In this document: in pieces, positions 9,951 through 19,242 of the stretch
How positions within the stretch are numbered: the stretch's first letter is position 1
Layout: each line of letters starts with the position of its first letter
NCBI RefSeq assembly: GCF_002086735.1
Contig: NZ_MVIJ01000018.1
Span: 1 to 64,000, forward strand
Direction of reading: 5' to 3'
DNA from: Mycobacterium scrofulaceum
GTDB taxonomy: Bacteria > Actinomycetota > Actinomycetes > Mycobacteriales > Mycobacteriaceae
Length of the DNA: 64,000 nucleotides
Position numbers and translations under genes: made by a program
The notes under the pieces: model-generated
Databases searched by the model: none
What the model saw: the letters and a program-made list of their open reading frames with translations, nothing else
What the model was told of the DNA's origin: nothing

Positions 9951-10955
9951 ATGGCGACCTCGAAAGTCGAGCGGTTGGTCAATCTCGTCATCGCCCTGCT
10001 GTCCACCCGTGGGTACATCAGCGCGGAGAAGATCAGAACCAGCGTGGCCGGATACGCGGACAGCCCCACCGCCGAGGCGTTCTCCCGGATGTTCGAGCGG
10101 GACAAGAACGAGCTGCGCGATCTGGGCATCCCGCTCGAGGTCGGCAGGGCGTCGGCCTGGGATCCCACCGAGGGTTACCGGATCAATCGCGACGCCTACG
10201 CGCTCCCGGCGGTCGAGCTCACCGCGGACGAGGCGGCCGCGGTCGCCGTCGCGACGCAACTGTGGGAGTCGCCCGAGCTCATCACCGCCACCCAGGGCGC
10301 GCTGCTCAAGCTGCGCGCCGCCGGGGTGGACGTCGACCCGGTGGATATCGGGGCGCCGGTGGCCATCGCGTCGCCGGCCGGTGTGCCCGGGCTGCGCGGT
10401 TCCGAAGAGGTGCTCGGGGTCCTGTTGTCGGCCATCGATTCCCGGCAGGCGGTGCAGTTTCCGCACCGGCCGTCGCGGGCCGAACCGTACAGCACGCGCA
10501 CCGTGGAGCCGTGGGGCGTCGTCACGCAGAAGGGTCGCTGGTACCTCGTGGGCCACGATCGCGACCGCGACGCCACCCGCACGTTCCGGCTGTCGCGGAT
10601 CGGGGCGGAGGTGAGGCCGATCGGCCCGCCTGGAGCCGTCGTGGTGCCCGAGGACGTGGACCTGCGCCAGATCGTCGCCCGGACCGTCGCCGAGACGCCG
10701 ACGGGTGCGCGGGCGCGGGTGTGGGTCGCCGACGGGCGGGCCACCGCGCTGCGGCGCGCGGGGAGGTCGACCGGCGCGCGGCAACTGGGCGGCCGCGACG
10801 GCGAGGTGATAGAAGTCGACATCGGGTTCAGTGACCGGCTCGCGCGCGACATCGCCGGTTACGGGGCCGACGCCGTCGTGCTCGAGCCGCAGGCGCTGCG
10901 CGAGGACGTGCTGGCGCGGCTGCGCGCCCACGTGGGCGAAGGGGGACTGCGATGA
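9951..10955 (+). CDS. pafB: WYL-domain transcription regulator PafB
   Basis: PafB pairs with PafC to activate the LexA-independent DNA-damage response of mycobacteria; despite the name it is not needed for pupylation. The ATG at 9951 (MATSKVERLVNLVIALLSTR) gives 334 residues, close to the M. tuberculosis protein, and is preferred to the GTG at 9921. The N-terminal 65 residues form a winged-helix domain, and the WYL domain follows at about 165-240, with GRWYLVGHDRDRDATRTFRL showing the name-giving residues. The 3' end overlaps pafC by 4 nt, consistent with stoichiometric synthesis of a heterodimer. Confidence 0.96.
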   Translation: MATSKVERLVNLVIALLSTRGYISAEKIRTSVAGYADSPTAEAFSRMFERDKNELRDLGIPLEVGRASAWDPTEGYRINRDAYALPAVELTADEAAAVAVATQLWESPELITATQGALLKLRAAGVDVDPVDIGAPVAIASPAGVPGLRGSEEVLGVLLSAIDSRQAVQFPHRPSRAEPYSTRTVEPWGVVTQKGRWYLVGHDRDRDATRTFRLSRIGAEVRPIGPPGAVVVPEDVDLRQIVARTVAETPTGARARVWVADGRATALRRAGRSTGARQLGGRDGEVIEVDIGFSDRLARDIAGYGADAVVLEPQALREDVLARLRAHVGEGGLR

Positions 10956-11923
10956 CATCCGTCTCCACCCGCCTGGTCCGGCTGCTCAACATGGTGCCGT
11001 ATTTCCAGGCGAACCCGCGGGTCACGCGGGCCAAGGCGGCCGCCGACCTGGGGGTATCCGCCAAGCAGCTGGAGGAGGACCTCAACCAGCTGTGGATGTG
11101 CGGCCTGCCCGGCTACTACCCGGGCGACCTGATCGATTTCCAGTTCTCCGGCGACACCATCGAGGTGACGTTCTCGGCGGGCATCGACCGGCCGCTCAAG
11201 CTCACCTCGCCGGAGGCCACCGGTTTGCTCGTGGCGCTGCGGGCGCTCGCCGACATCCCCGGCGTGGTCGACCCCGAGGCGGCGCGCAGCGCGATTGCCA
11301 AGATCGAGGCCGCGGCAGGCGCCGCCGGGCATGACGCCACCGGCTCGGTGACGGCGGCCGACGAGCCCGCGCCCGCGGAGAGTCCCGCCGCGGCCGCCGT
11401 GCGCACGGCCGTGCAGCGCAAACACGCGCTGGCCATCGACTATTACTCGGCGTCGCATGACGCCATGACCAGCCGGGTCGTCGACCCCATCCGGGTTCTG
11501 CTGATCGGGGGACACAGCTACCTGGAGGCCTGGTCACGCGAGGCCGAAGGGATGCGGCTGTTCCGCTTCGACCGGATCGTCGACGCCACCGAACTGGACG
11601 AGCCCGCCGCCCCGCCCGAACTCGCCGTGCAGGCCCCGCCGGACACGTCGCTGTTCGACGGCGATCCGGCGCTGCCGTCGGCCAGGCTGCGGGTGGCGCC
11701 CACTGCGTCCTGGATGTTCGAGTACTACCCGATGCGCGAGGTCCGGGAGCTGCCGGACGGATCGTGCGACGCGGTGATGACCTATGCCTCAGAGGACTGG
11801 ATGACGCGCCTGGTGCTCGGCTTCGGGTCGGCGGTGCGCGTGCTCGAACCGGCGTCGCTCGCGAAACGTGTCCGGGATGCCGCGGCCGCGGCGTGCGAGT
11901 CCTACGAGGCCCTTACCGCTTGA
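10952..11923 (+). CDS. pafC: WYL-domain transcription regulator PafC
   Basis: PafC is the partner of PafB. The 323-residue product begins MTSVSTRLVRLLNMVPYFQA, with the ATG inside the pafB stop region. It repeats the PafB layout: winged helix at about 1-65, then a WYL-type domain around 160-225 with DYYSASHDAMTSRVVDPIRV and SYLEAWSREAEGMRLFRFDR, and a C-terminal extension. The Ala/Pro-rich stretch at about 130-152 (EPAPAESPAAAAV) looks like a flexible linker. tatA follows after 72 nt and has its own ribosome-binding site. Confidence 0.96.
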   Translation: MTSVSTRLVRLLNMVPYFQANPRVTRAKAAADLGVSAKQLEEDLNQLWMCGLPGYYPGDLIDFQFSGDTIEVTFSAGIDRPLKLTSPEATGLLVALRALADIPGVVDPEAARSAIAKIEAAAGAAGHDATGSVTAADEPAPAESPAAAAVRTAVQRKHALAIDYYSASHDAMTSRVVDPIRVLLIGGHSYLEAWSREAEGMRLFRFDRIVDATELDEPAAPPELAVQAPPDTSLFDGDPALPSARLRVAPTASWMFEYYPMREVRELPDGSCDAVMTYASEDWMTRLVLGFGSAVRVLEPASLAKRVRDAAAAACESYEALTA

Positions 11924-11995
11924 GGCCACGGCGCGGGCGGCCCGGTGGATCGCCGCGCTGCGGTAGCATCGGGTAGACGTCTGGAGGTAATCAAA

Positions 11996-12283
11996 GTGGG
12001 CAGTCTTAGTCCGTGGCACTGGGCGATCCTCGCTGTGGTGGTGATCCTGCTCTTCGGTGCCAAGAAGCTCCCCGATGCAGCACGTTCGTTGGGCAAGTCG
12101 ATGCGCATCTTCAAGTCCGAGCTGCGCGAAATGCAGAGCGAGAACAAAGCGGAACCGTCCGCGTTGGAGACCCCCGCGCCGAGCAGCGCGCCCTCCGCGG
12201 CGAACCCCACTCCCGTGCAGTCGCAGCGAGTCGACGCTCCGGCGGCCACCGAGCAGGGGCACTCTGAAGCACGCCCGGCTTAG
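11996..12283 (+). CDS. tatA: Sec-independent translocase subunit TatA
   Basis: TatA forms the protein-conducting assembly of the twin-arginine pathway. The GTG at 11996 ([20 protein letters not shown]) has a GGAGG site at 11983-11987 and gives 95 residues. One N-terminal membrane helix is followed by the [20 protein letters not shown] hinge and amphipathic helix that define the family, then a charged, Pro/Ser-rich tail. tatC follows 42 nt downstream, so tatA-tatC is probably one unit. The open frame extending upstream of 11996 is not conserved. Confidence 0.97.
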   Translation: MGSLSPWHWAILAVVVILLFGAKKLPDAARSLGKSMRIFKSELREMQSENKAEPSALETPAPSSAPSAANPTPVQSQRVDAPAATEQGHSEARPA

Positions 12284-12325
12284 CCCGCCATCGTCGCGGT
12301 GCCCGAGCGCCACTGAACGAGCGTC

Positions 12326-13294
12326 GTGAAGGTTTTCAAGGTTTCAGCGCGCACTGCCGGCGTGCTGAGGCGCCTCAATCCGCGTAATCGGCGCAGCCGC
12401 TCCAACCCCGACGCGACGATGTCGCTCGTCGACCACCTGACCGAGCTGCGCACCCGGTTGCTGCTGTCGCTGGCCGCCATCCTGATCACCACGATCTTCG
12501 GGTTCGTCTGGTACTCGCATTCCATCTTCGGGCTGGAAAGCCTCGGCGAGTGGCTGCGCCACCCGTACTGCGCGCTGCCCCAATCCGCGCGGGCCAGCAT
12601 CAGCGCCGACGGAAAATGCCGGTTGCTGGCCACGGCGCCGTTCGACCAGTTCATGTTGCGGCTCAAGGTCGGGCTGACCGCGGGGGTCGTGCTGGCCTGT
12701 CCGGTGTGGTTCTACGAGCTGTGGGCGTTCATCACGCCCGGGCTGTACCAGAAGGAGCGCCGCTTCGCGGTCGGGTTCGTCGTACCGGCCGCGGTCCTGT
12801 TCGTGGCGGGTGCGGTGCTGGCGTACTTGGTGCTGTCCAAGGCGTTGGGCTTCCTGCTGACAGTCGGCAGCGACGTCCAGGTGACGGCGCTGTCCGGGGA
12901 CCGGTATTTCGGCTTCCTGATCAACCTGCTGGTGGTGTTCGGGGTCAGCTTCGAGTTCCCGTTGCTGATCGTCATGCTCAACATGACCGGTGTGCTGCCC
13001 TATGAGCGGCTCAAGTCCTGGCGGCGCGGCCTGATCTTCGCGATGTTCGTGTTCGCGGCCGTGTTCACCCCGGGATCCGACCCGTTCTCGATGACCGCCC
13101 TGGGCCTGGCGTTGTCGGTGCTCCTCGAATTCGCCATCCAGATCGCCCGCCTGCACGACCGGCGAAAGGCCAAGCGCGAAGCCCAGGCGGCGATCCCCGA
13201 CGACGAGGCATCGGTGATCGAGCGGCCCGCGCCGCTGCAGGAATCGGTGCGAGAGCCGTCGTTCACCGCCGGCCAGCATGACGATGTCACCTAA
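12326..13294 (+). CDS. tatC: Twin-arginine translocase subunit TatC
   Basis: TatC recognises twin-arginine signal peptides of folded proteins. The GTG at 12326 gives 322 residues; the conserved part begins at [12 protein letters not shown], so a GTG at 12362 is an alternative start. [15 protein letters not shown] is the conserved N-terminal amphipathic segment. Six membrane helices follow, among them [13 protein letters not shown], [34 protein letters not shown] and [15 protein letters not shown], the last with the conserved Glu. The C-terminal tail is hydrophilic and ends HDDVT as in other mycobacteria. Confidence 0.97.
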   Translation: MKVFKVSARTAGVLRRLNPRNRRSRSNPDATMSLVDHLTELRTRLLLSLAAILITTIFGFVWYSHSIFGLESLGEWLRHPYCALPQSARASISADGKCRLLATAPFDQFMLRLKVGLTAGVVLACPVWFYELWAFITPGLYQKERRFAVGFVVPAAVLFVAGAVLAYLVLSKALGFLLTVGSDVQVTALSGDRYFGFLINLLVVFGVSFEFPLLIVMLNMTGVLPYERLKSWRRGLIFAMFVFAAVFTPGSDPFSMTALGLALSVLLEFAIQIARLHDRRKAKREAQAAIPDDEASVIERPAPLQESVREPSFTAGQHDDVT

Positions 13295-13381
13295 GTCCTC
13301 ATCGCGCGAGCGACCGTGTTTGTACAGCGACACGCCGTATCCGATGTGCATTTGCGGACCTTCGCGCGGCCGGGCGACGGC

Positions 13382-16162
13382 GTGACCGAACTGGCCGAGC
13401 TGACCCGGTTCACCGCCGAATTGCCCTTCGCGCTCGACGGTTTCCAGCGGCGGGCGTGCGCGGCGCTGGAACGGGGCCACGGCGTGCTGGTGTGCGCGCC
13501 GACCGGAGCCGGCAAGACCGTGGTGGGCGAATTCGCCGTGCACCTGGCGCTGGCGGCCGGCGGGAAGTGCTTCTACACCACGCCGCTCAAGGCGCTGAGC
13601 AACCAGAAGCACACCGACCTGACCGCGCGCTACGGCCGCGACCGGATCGGCCTGCTGACCGGTGACATGTCGGTGAACGCCGACGCGCCCGTGGTGGTGA
13701 TGACCACCGAGGTGCTGCGCAACATGCTCTATGCCGATTCGCCTGCGCTGCAGGGGCTTTCGTATGTGGTGATGGACGAGGTGCATTTCCTGGCGGACCG
13801 GATGCGCGGTCCGGTATGGGAGGAGGTGATCCTGCACCTGCCCGAGGAGGTGCGGGTGGTCAGCTTGTCGGCGACGGTGAGCAACGCCGAGGAGTTCGGC
13901 GGCTGGATCCAGACGGTGCGGGGCGATACGACCGTGGTGGTCGACGAGCACCGGCCGGTGCCGTTGTGGCAGCACGTGCTGGTGGGCAAGCGGCTTTTCG
14001 ACCTGTTCGACTACCGGAGCGCCGAGCCGGGCGAGCACCCCGGCGCCGCCCGGGAGGCACGCGTCAGCCCGGACCTGGCGCGCCACATCGCGCACCGCCG
14101 CGAGGCGGACCGGATGTCGGACTGGCAGCCCCGCCGCGGGCGTGGTGCCGGCCGCGGCGGTCCCGGCAGGCCGCGCTTCTACCGTCCACCCGGGCGCGCG
14201 GACGTGATCGCGACCCTGGACTCCGAGGGCCTGCTGCCGGCGATCACCTTCGTCTTCTCCCGCGCCGGCTGCGACGCCGCCGTCCAGCAGTGCCTGCGCT
14301 CGCCGCTGCGGTTGACCACCGAGGAGGAGCGGGCGCAGGTCGCCGAGGTCATCGACCACCGCTGCGGCGACCTCGCCGACGCGGACCTGGCGGTGCTCGG
14401 CTACTACGAGTGGCGAGAGGGGCTGCTGCGCGGTCTGGCCGCGCACCATGCCGGCATGCTGCCGGTCTTCCGGCACACCGTGGAGGAGCTGTTCACCGCC
14501 GGGCTGGTCAAGGCGGTATTCGCCACCGAGACGCTGGCGCTCGGCATCAACATGCCCGCTCGCACGGTGGTGCTGGAACGGCTGGTGAAGTTCAACGGCG
14601 AGCAGCATGTGCCGCTGACGCCGGGGGAGTACACGCAGCTGACCGGGCGCGCCGGCAGGCGCGGCATCGACGTCGAAGGGCACGCGGTCGTCCTGTGGAA
14701 TCCCGCCGAGGAGACCACCGAACCGTCGGCGGTCGCGGGTCTGGCCTCCACCCGGACCTTCCCGCTGCGCAGCTCGTTCGCACCGTCCTACAACATGACG
14801 ATCAACCTGGTCCAACAGATGGGCCCCGAGCAGGCGCACCGGCTGCTGGAGCAGTCGTTCGCGCAGTACCAGGCCGACCGCTCCGTGGTCGGCCTGGTCC
14901 GCGGCATCGAGCGCGGCAAGGCGATGCTCGCCGAGATCGCCGCCGAGCTGGGCGGGCCGCGGGCGCCCATCCTCGACTACGCCCGGATGCGGGCACGGAT
15001 CTCCGAGCTGGAACGCGCGCAGTCGCGCGCGTCGCGGCTGCAGCGGCGGCAGGCGGCCAGCGACGCGCTGGCCGCGCTGCGGCGAGGTGACATCATCAAC
15101 ATCACCCACGGCCGGCGCGGCGGCCTGGCCGTGGTGCTGGAATCCGCCCGCGACGGCGAGGACCCCCGCCCGCTGGTGCTTACCGAAAACCGTTGGGCGG
15201 GGCGGATTTCGACCGCCGACTACTCCGGTGCGTCGGCCCCGGTCGGGTCGATGCCGTTGCCCAAGCGGGTCGAGCACCGCCAACCGAGGGTCCGGCGCGA
15301 CCTGGCGTCGGCGCTGCGGTCGGCGGCCGCCGGGCTGCAGATTCCGGCCAGGCGCCGCGCCGGCCGTGGCGACCACGACGGCGCATTCCAGGACCCGGAG
15401 CTGGCGTCGTTGCGGGAGGAGCTGCGTCGGCACCCGTCGCACAACAGCGCCGGGCTGGAGTCCCAGGTCCGGCAGGCGGAGCGCTACCTGCGCATCGAAC
15501 GCGACAATGCGCAATTGGAGAAGAAGGTCGCCGCCGCGACCAACTCGCTGGCGCGGACGTTCGACCGGATCGTCGGCCTGCTCACCGAGCGAGGCTTCAT
15601 CCAAGGCCCGGACACCGATCCCCGCGTCACCGACGACGGCCGGTTGCTGGCCCGCATCTACAGCGAGAGTGACCTCCTGGTCGCCGAATGCCTGCGCAGC
15701 GGGGCGTGGGCCGACCTGAAGCCGGCCGAGCTGGCGGCGGTGGTCTCGGCGGTGCTGTACGAGACCAGGGGCGGTGGCGAAGGCCCCCGGGGGGCGTTCG
15801 CCGCCGAGGCGCCCACGCAGCGCGTGCGGCAGGCCCTACAGCAAACGTCGCGGCTGTCGTATGCGCTGCGCGCCGACGAGCAGACGCACCGGATAGCGCC
15901 CAGTCGCGAGCCGGACGACGGCTTCGTCAACGTCATCTATCGCTGGGCGAAATCGGGGGACCTCTCCGCGGCGCTGGCGGCCGTCGACCCGGTCGGCACC
16001 GGGTCGCCGCTGTTGGCCGGGGATTTCGTGCGCTGGTGTCGTCAGGTGCTCGACCTGTTGGACCAGGTCCGCAACGCCGCCCCGGACGCGGAGCTGCGAG
16101 CCAACGCCAAGCGTGCCATCAATGACGTTCGGCGCGGCGTCGTCGCTGTTGACGCCGGGTAG
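13382..16162 (+). CDS. helY: Ski2/Mtr4-like DEVH-box RNA helicase HelY
   Basis: HelY is a superfamily 2 ATP-dependent helicase related to yeast Mtr4/Ski2. I use the GTG at 13382 (VTELAELTRFTAELPFALDG) because it matches the start of the M. tuberculosis protein; the frame is open back to 13316. The product is 926 residues. Walker A reads APTGAGKT, motif II MDEVHFL, motif III SLSATVSN, and motif VI QLTGRAGRRGID. An Arg/Gly-rich insertion, [17 protein letters not shown], sits near 255-270. The C-terminal part has the helical arch-like and winged-helix regions of the family. It follows tatC by 87 nt and ends 76 nt before the next gene. Confidence 0.95.
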   Translation: MTELAELTRFTAELPFALDGFQRRACAALERGHGVLVCAPTGAGKTVVGEFAVHLALAAGGKCFYTTPLKALSNQKHTDLTARYGRDRIGLLTGDMSVNADAPVVVMTTEVLRNMLYADSPALQGLSYVVMDEVHFLADRMRGPVWEEVILHLPEEVRVVSLSATVSNAEEFGGWIQTVRGDTTVVVDEHRPVPLWQHVLVGKRLFDLFDYRSAEPGEHPGAAREARVSPDLARHIAHRREADRMSDWQPRRGRGAGRGGPGRPRFYRPPGRADVIATLDSEGLLPAITFVFSRAGCDAAVQQCLRSPLRLTTEEERAQVAEVIDHRCGDLADADLAVLGYYEWREGLLRGLAAHHAGMLPVFRHTVEELFTAGLVKAVFATETLALGINMPARTVVLERLVKFNGEQHVPLTPGEYTQLTGRAGRRGIDVEGHAVVLWNPAEETTEPSAVAGLASTRTFPLRSSFAPSYNMTINLVQQMGPEQAHRLLEQSFAQYQADRSVVGLVRGIERGKAMLAEIAAELGGPRAPILDYARMRARISELERAQSRASRLQRRQAASDALAALRRGDIINITHGRRGGLAVVLESARDGEDPRPLVLTENRWAGRISTADYSGASAPVGSMPLPKRVEHRQPRVRRDLASALRSAAAGLQIPARRRAGRGDHDGAFQDPELASLREELRRHPSHNSAGLESQVRQAERYLRIERDNAQLEKKVAAATNSLARTFDRIVGLLTERGFIQGPDTDPRVTDDGRLLARIYSESDLLVAECLRSGAWADLKPAELAAVVSAVLYETRGGGEGPRGAFAAEAPTQRVRQALQQTSRLSYALRADEQTHRIAPSREPDDGFVNVIYRWAKSGDLSAALAAVDPVGTGSPLLAGDFVRWCRQVLDLLDQVRNAAPDAELRANAKRAINDVRRGVVAVDAG

Positions 16163-16238
16163 GCTGAGCCGAAGCTACCGTAGATCCAACAACCACAAGC
16201 CGATAGTTCGTGCCGAGACAAGGGGCTGAGGAGAGACG

Positions 16239-17015
16239 ATGAGCGGACCGCAAGGACCGGAACAGCAGTGGCAACCGCCCGGCCAAGGTAGCGATCAGTC
16301 CTCCGAACCGACGCAGGTCGGTTCGCCCTGGCAGCAGCAGCCCGGCCAGGAGGGGACCTGGCAGGCCCCGGCCTACACGCCGCCCGCCGAGTACCCCCAG
16401 TACCAACAGCCGGCCGAACAGGCGTACCCGCAGCAGTACCCCCAGCAGCCGGGTTACGGGCAACCCGGCCAGTACGCCCAGCCGGGCCAGTACGCCCAGC
16501 CGGGCCAGTACGCCCAGCCGGGACAGTATGGCCAACCCGGTCAGTACGCCCAGCCCGGCCAGTACGGGCAGCCGGGGCAGTACGGGCAGCCGGGGCAGTA
16601 CGGCCAGCCCGGTCAGTACGGTCAGCCGGGCCAGTACCCGCAGCAGTACCCGCCCTACGAACAGCAACCGGCCAAGAAGCGGCCGGTCGGACTGATCGCC
16701 GGCGTCGGCGGGGCGATCGCCTTGCTGCTCATCGCGGTCGTGCTGGTGCTCGGCTTCTGGCAGCCCGGGTTCTTCGTCACCACCAAGCTGGACGTCAGTA
16801 AGGCGCAGGCCGGTGTGCAGCAGGTCCTGTCCGACGAGACCAACGGCTACGGCGCGAAGAACGTCCAGAACGTCAAGTGCAACCACGGCCAGAACCCGAC
16901 GGTCAAGAAGGGCGCCACCTTCGACTGCGACGTCAGCATCGACGGCGCCCCCAAGCACGTGACGGTGACCTTCCAGGACAACAAGGGCACGTACGAGGTC
17001 GGCCGCCCGCAGTAG
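16239..17015 (+). CDS. Pro/Gln/Gly-repeat membrane protein with DUF4333 domain, Rv2091c-like
   Basis: The 258-residue product has three parts. Residues 1-145 are low-complexity, rich in Gln, Pro, Gly and Tyr, and include ten hexapeptide repeats QPGQY[AG] at about 75-134. A single membrane helix, [20 protein letters not shown], follows near 153-175. The C-terminal 85 residues form a small extracytoplasmic domain with two Cys (VKCNHGQ and FDCDVS) of the DUF4333 type. Topology is therefore cytoplasmic repeats and an external domain. It corresponds in place to Rv2091c of M. tuberculosis. Function is not known to me. It converges on the exonuclease gene with a 4-nt gap. Confidence 0.88.
   Translation: MSGPQGPEQQWQPPGQGSDQSSEPTQVGSPWQQQPGQEGTWQAPAYTPPAEYPQYQQPAEQAYPQQYPQQPGYGQPGQYAQPGQYAQPGQYAQPGQYGQPGQYAQPGQYGQPGQYGQPGQYGQPGQYGQPGQYPQQYPPYEQQPAKKRPVGLIAGVGGAIALLLIAVVLVLGFWQPGFFVTTKLDVSKAQAGVQQVLSDETNGYGAKNVQNVKCNHGQNPTVKKGATFDCDVSIDGAPKHVTVTFQDNKGTYEVGRPQ
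16461..16640 (+). repeat. Ten tandem 18-nt repeats encoding QPGQY[AG/P]
   Basis: An 18-nt unit of the type CARCCSGGNCAGTACGSN is repeated ten times in frame, coding for QPGQYA or QPGQYG (the last unit ends in P). Copies differ mainly at third positions and at the last codon. The number of units is likely to vary between strains. Confidence 0.9.
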
Positions 17016-17019
17016 TCGG

Positions 17020-18030
17020 CTACGCCGGCAGCCCGTCGAGCGCTTTCTGTAACCGGGCCACCGAGGACCCGACGCCCAGTCTGGTCGCCAGCTTGGCGGT
17101 GCGTTGCGGGTCGCCGGCGGCCAGCGGTAGCGCGTCGGTCGGTGTCGACAGGTTGACGGGCGCGTCGGTGGCCACCCGCACCACCTGGCCGGCGGCCTCG
17201 ATGTAGTCGGTCGCGCCCAGCAGCTTCGAGCGCAGGCCCTTGGCCATCTTCGATTTCGGGTCGCGGGCGGCCGCCAGGATGTGTTCCAGCGACCCGTGCT
17301 GAGCAAGCAGCGTCGCCGCCGTCTTCTCGCCGACGCCCGGAACGCCCGGCAGGCCGTCGGACGGGTCGCCGCGCATCAGCGCGAACTCGGCGTAGGCGGG
17401 GCCGGCCCGATGCTCCGGCACACCGTAGCGGTCGGCGACCTCCGCCGGGCCGAACAGGGTGGCTTTGGCCAGCCCACGTCCCAGGTAGAGCACCCTGACC
17501 GGGACCGGATCGTCGGCTACCACCTGCAGCAGGTCGCGGTCCCCGCTGACCACCACCACCGGGTCGCGGCGCTCGCGGGCGGCCAGCGTGCCCAGCACGT
17601 CGTCGGCCTCGAAACCTTCGGCGCCCGCGGTCGGGATCCCGAAGGCATCCAGCAACTCCATGATCATGTCGATCTGTGGCGAGAGGTCGTCGGGGACCTC
17701 TTCGACGTCCGGTTCGCCCGCGGGCTCGGCTTCCGCGACGCGATGCGCCTTGTACGACGGGACGAGGTCCACCCGGAACTGCGGGCGCCAGTCCAGGTCC
17801 AGGCAGACCACCAGCCGGCTGGGGCGTTGTTGGTTGATCACCACGGCCATCGAGTCGATGAAACCGCGCACGGCGTTGACGGGCCGGCCGTCGGGCGCGG
17901 TGATCGAGGACGGCACCCCGAAATACGACCGGAACCACATGCTGGCCCCGTCGAGCAGGGCAACAGGGGATCGCGAGCGCGGCGAAGCCGGGCGCTGCAG
18001 GTCGCCGCTGCCAGCTGGGGGTTTGGTCAT
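17020..18030 (-). CDS. 5'-3' exonuclease (PolA N-domain/FEN type), Rv2090-like
   Basis: This is a free-standing 5'-3' exonuclease domain protein like the N-terminal part of DNA polymerase I, expected to process flaps and RNA primers. The 336-residue product has [16 protein letters not shown] at the start, the metal-binding segment [11 protein letters not shown] near 140, [10 protein letters not shown] near 162, and the helix-3-turn-helix DNA-binding motif [14 protein letters not shown] near 230. There is no polymerase domain. The start at 18030 leaves a 50-nt divergent interval with pepE. It is shorter at the N-terminus than I remember for the H37Rv annotation, which I take as a start-site difference. 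Confidence 0.9.
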   Translation of the reverse strand: MTKPPAGSGDLQRPASPRSRSPVALLDGASMWFRSYFGVPSSITAPDGRPVNAVRGFIDSMAVVINQQRPSRLVVCLDLDWRPQFRVDLVPSYKAHRVAEAEPAGEPDVEEVPDDLSPQIDMIMELLDAFGIPTAGAEGFEADDVLGTLAARERRDPVVVVSGDRDLLQVVADDPVPVRVLYLGRGLAKATLFGPAEVADRYGVPEHRAGPAYAEFALMRGDPSDGLPGVPGVGEKTAATLLAQHGSLEHILAAARDPKSKMAKGLRSKLLGATDYIEAAGQVVRVATDAPVNLSTPTDALPLAAGDPQRTAKLATRLGVGSSVARLQKALDGLPA

Positions 18031-18067
18031 GCCGGTATCGTCTCACGCCGCCGAGCGCCGACCGGGT

Positions 18068-18073
18068 TAGCCT
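18068..18073 (+). promoter_or_regulatory. Candidate -10 box for leaderless pepE
   Basis: TAGCCT (TANNNT) is followed by 7 nt and the pepE ATG at 18081, with no ribosome-binding site. Confidence 0.45.
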
Positions 18074-18080
18074 GGCTGCC

Positions 18081-19208
18081 ATGGAATCTCATCGGTTCGA
18101 CACCGGGGTGTATGCGCGCCGGCTGAGGACGGCGGCCGACGCGACCGCCGCCGCCGGATTGTCCGGGCTGGTCATCACCCCGGGCTACGACCTGCGCTAC
18201 CTCGTCGGGTCGCGCGCCCAGACGCTCGAGCGTTTCACCGCGCTGGTGTTGCCGGCCTCCGGTGATCCGACGGTGGTGGTCCCGCGGCTGGAGCTCGCCT
18301 CGCTCAAGGGGTCGGCCATTGCGGAACTGGGGTTGGCGGTGCGGGATTGGGTCGACGGGGACAACCCGTACGACGTGGTGGCCGCCGCGCTGGGCGGGAC
18401 GCCCGCGTCGACCGCCGTCACGGATTCCATGCCGGCGCTGCACCTTTTGCCGCTCGCCGGTGTGCTCGGTGTGCTGCCCGTGCTGGCCACCGGCGTGATG
18501 CGGACCCTGCGAATGGTCAAAGAGGAATGCGAGATCGACGCCCTGCGCAAGGCCGGGGCGGCCATCGATCGCGTGCATGCCCGGGTGCCGGAGTTTCTGA
18601 TCCCCGGCCGGACGGAGGCCGACGTGGCCGCCGACATCGCGGAAGCGATTGTGGCCGAAGGGCATTCGGAGGTGGCCTTCATCATCGTGGGCTCCGGGCC
18701 GCACGGCGCCGACCCGCACCACGGATATTCGGATCGCGAACTGCAGGTCGGTGACATTGTCGTCGTCGACATCGGCGGCGCCTATGAGCCCGGCTACCAT
18801 TCGGATTCGACCCGCACCTACAGCATCGGTGAACCGGAAATCGAGGTGGCACAGCAGTATTCGGTGCTGCAACGGGCGCAGCGCGCGGCCCTCGACGCGG
18901 TGCGCCCCGGCGTGACGGCCGAGCAGGTGGACGCAGCCGCCCGCAACGTGCTGGCCGCCGCCGGACTCGCGGAGCGCTTCGTGCACCGCACCGGCCACGG
19001 CATCGGGCTGTCGGTGCACGAGGAGCCCTACATCGTCGCGGGCAATGACCTGAAGCTGGCCGCCGGTATGGCGTTTTCCATCGAGCCGGGCATCTACTTT
19101 CCGGGCCGGTGGGGCGCCCGCATCGAGGACATCGTCGTCGTGACCGACGACGGCGCCCTGGCCGTCAACAACCGGCCGCACGAGCTGATCGTGGTGCCCG
19201 TGGCATAG
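18081..19208 (+). CDS. pepE: M24-family Xaa-Pro dipeptidase/aminopeptidase PepE
   Basis: The 375-residue protein is a cytoplasmic metallopeptidase of the pita-bread fold. An N-terminal creatinase-like domain (about 1-140, with TPGYDLRYLVGS) precedes the catalytic domain. All five metal ligands can be read: D230 and D242 in VVDIGGAYEPGYHSDSTRTY, H306 in HRTGHGIGLSVHEEP, E335 in FSIEPGIY and E349 in RIEDIVVV. It should cleave the bond next to proline in small peptides. The place and sequence match Rv2089c (pepE) of M. tuberculosis. The next gene follows after 34 nt and has its own promoter-like box. Confidence 0.95.
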   Translation: MESHRFDTGVYARRLRTAADATAAAGLSGLVITPGYDLRYLVGSRAQTLERFTALVLPASGDPTVVVPRLELASLKGSAIAELGLAVRDWVDGDNPYDVVAAALGGTPASTAVTDSMPALHLLPLAGVLGVLPVLATGVMRTLRMVKEECEIDALRKAGAAIDRVHARVPEFLIPGRTEADVAADIAEAIVAEGHSEVAFIIVGSGPHGADPHHGYSDRELQVGDIVVVDIGGAYEPGYHSDSTRTYSIGEPEIEVAQQYSVLQRAQRAALDAVRPGVTAEQVDAAARNVLAAAGLAERFVHRTGHGIGLSVHEEPYIVAGNDLKLAAGMAFSIEPGIYFPGRWGARIEDIVVVTDDGALAVNNRPHELIVVPVA

Positions 19209-19229
19209 CCTCCCCGGCCCGTCGGCGCG

Positions 19230-19235
19230 TACGTT
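19230..19235 (+). promoter_or_regulatory. Candidate -10 box for the esterase gene
   Basis: TACGTT (TANNNT) lies 7 nt before the ATG at 19243. It supports that ATG over the in-frame TTG at 19234. Confidence 0.45.
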
Positions 19236-19242
19236 GGGCGTG

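Noticed and set aside
12344..15604. 1086-codon minus-strand frame opposite tatC and helY
   Set aside because: Same antisense shadow effect; both plus-strand genes match known families over their full length.
16461..16640. Tandem repeats as a possible CRISPR array
   Set aside because: The units are contiguous 18-nt coding repeats in frame without spacers.
19234..19242. TTG at 19234 as start of the esterase gene
   Set aside because: The -10-like box overlaps it and the ATG at 19243 has leaderless spacing.
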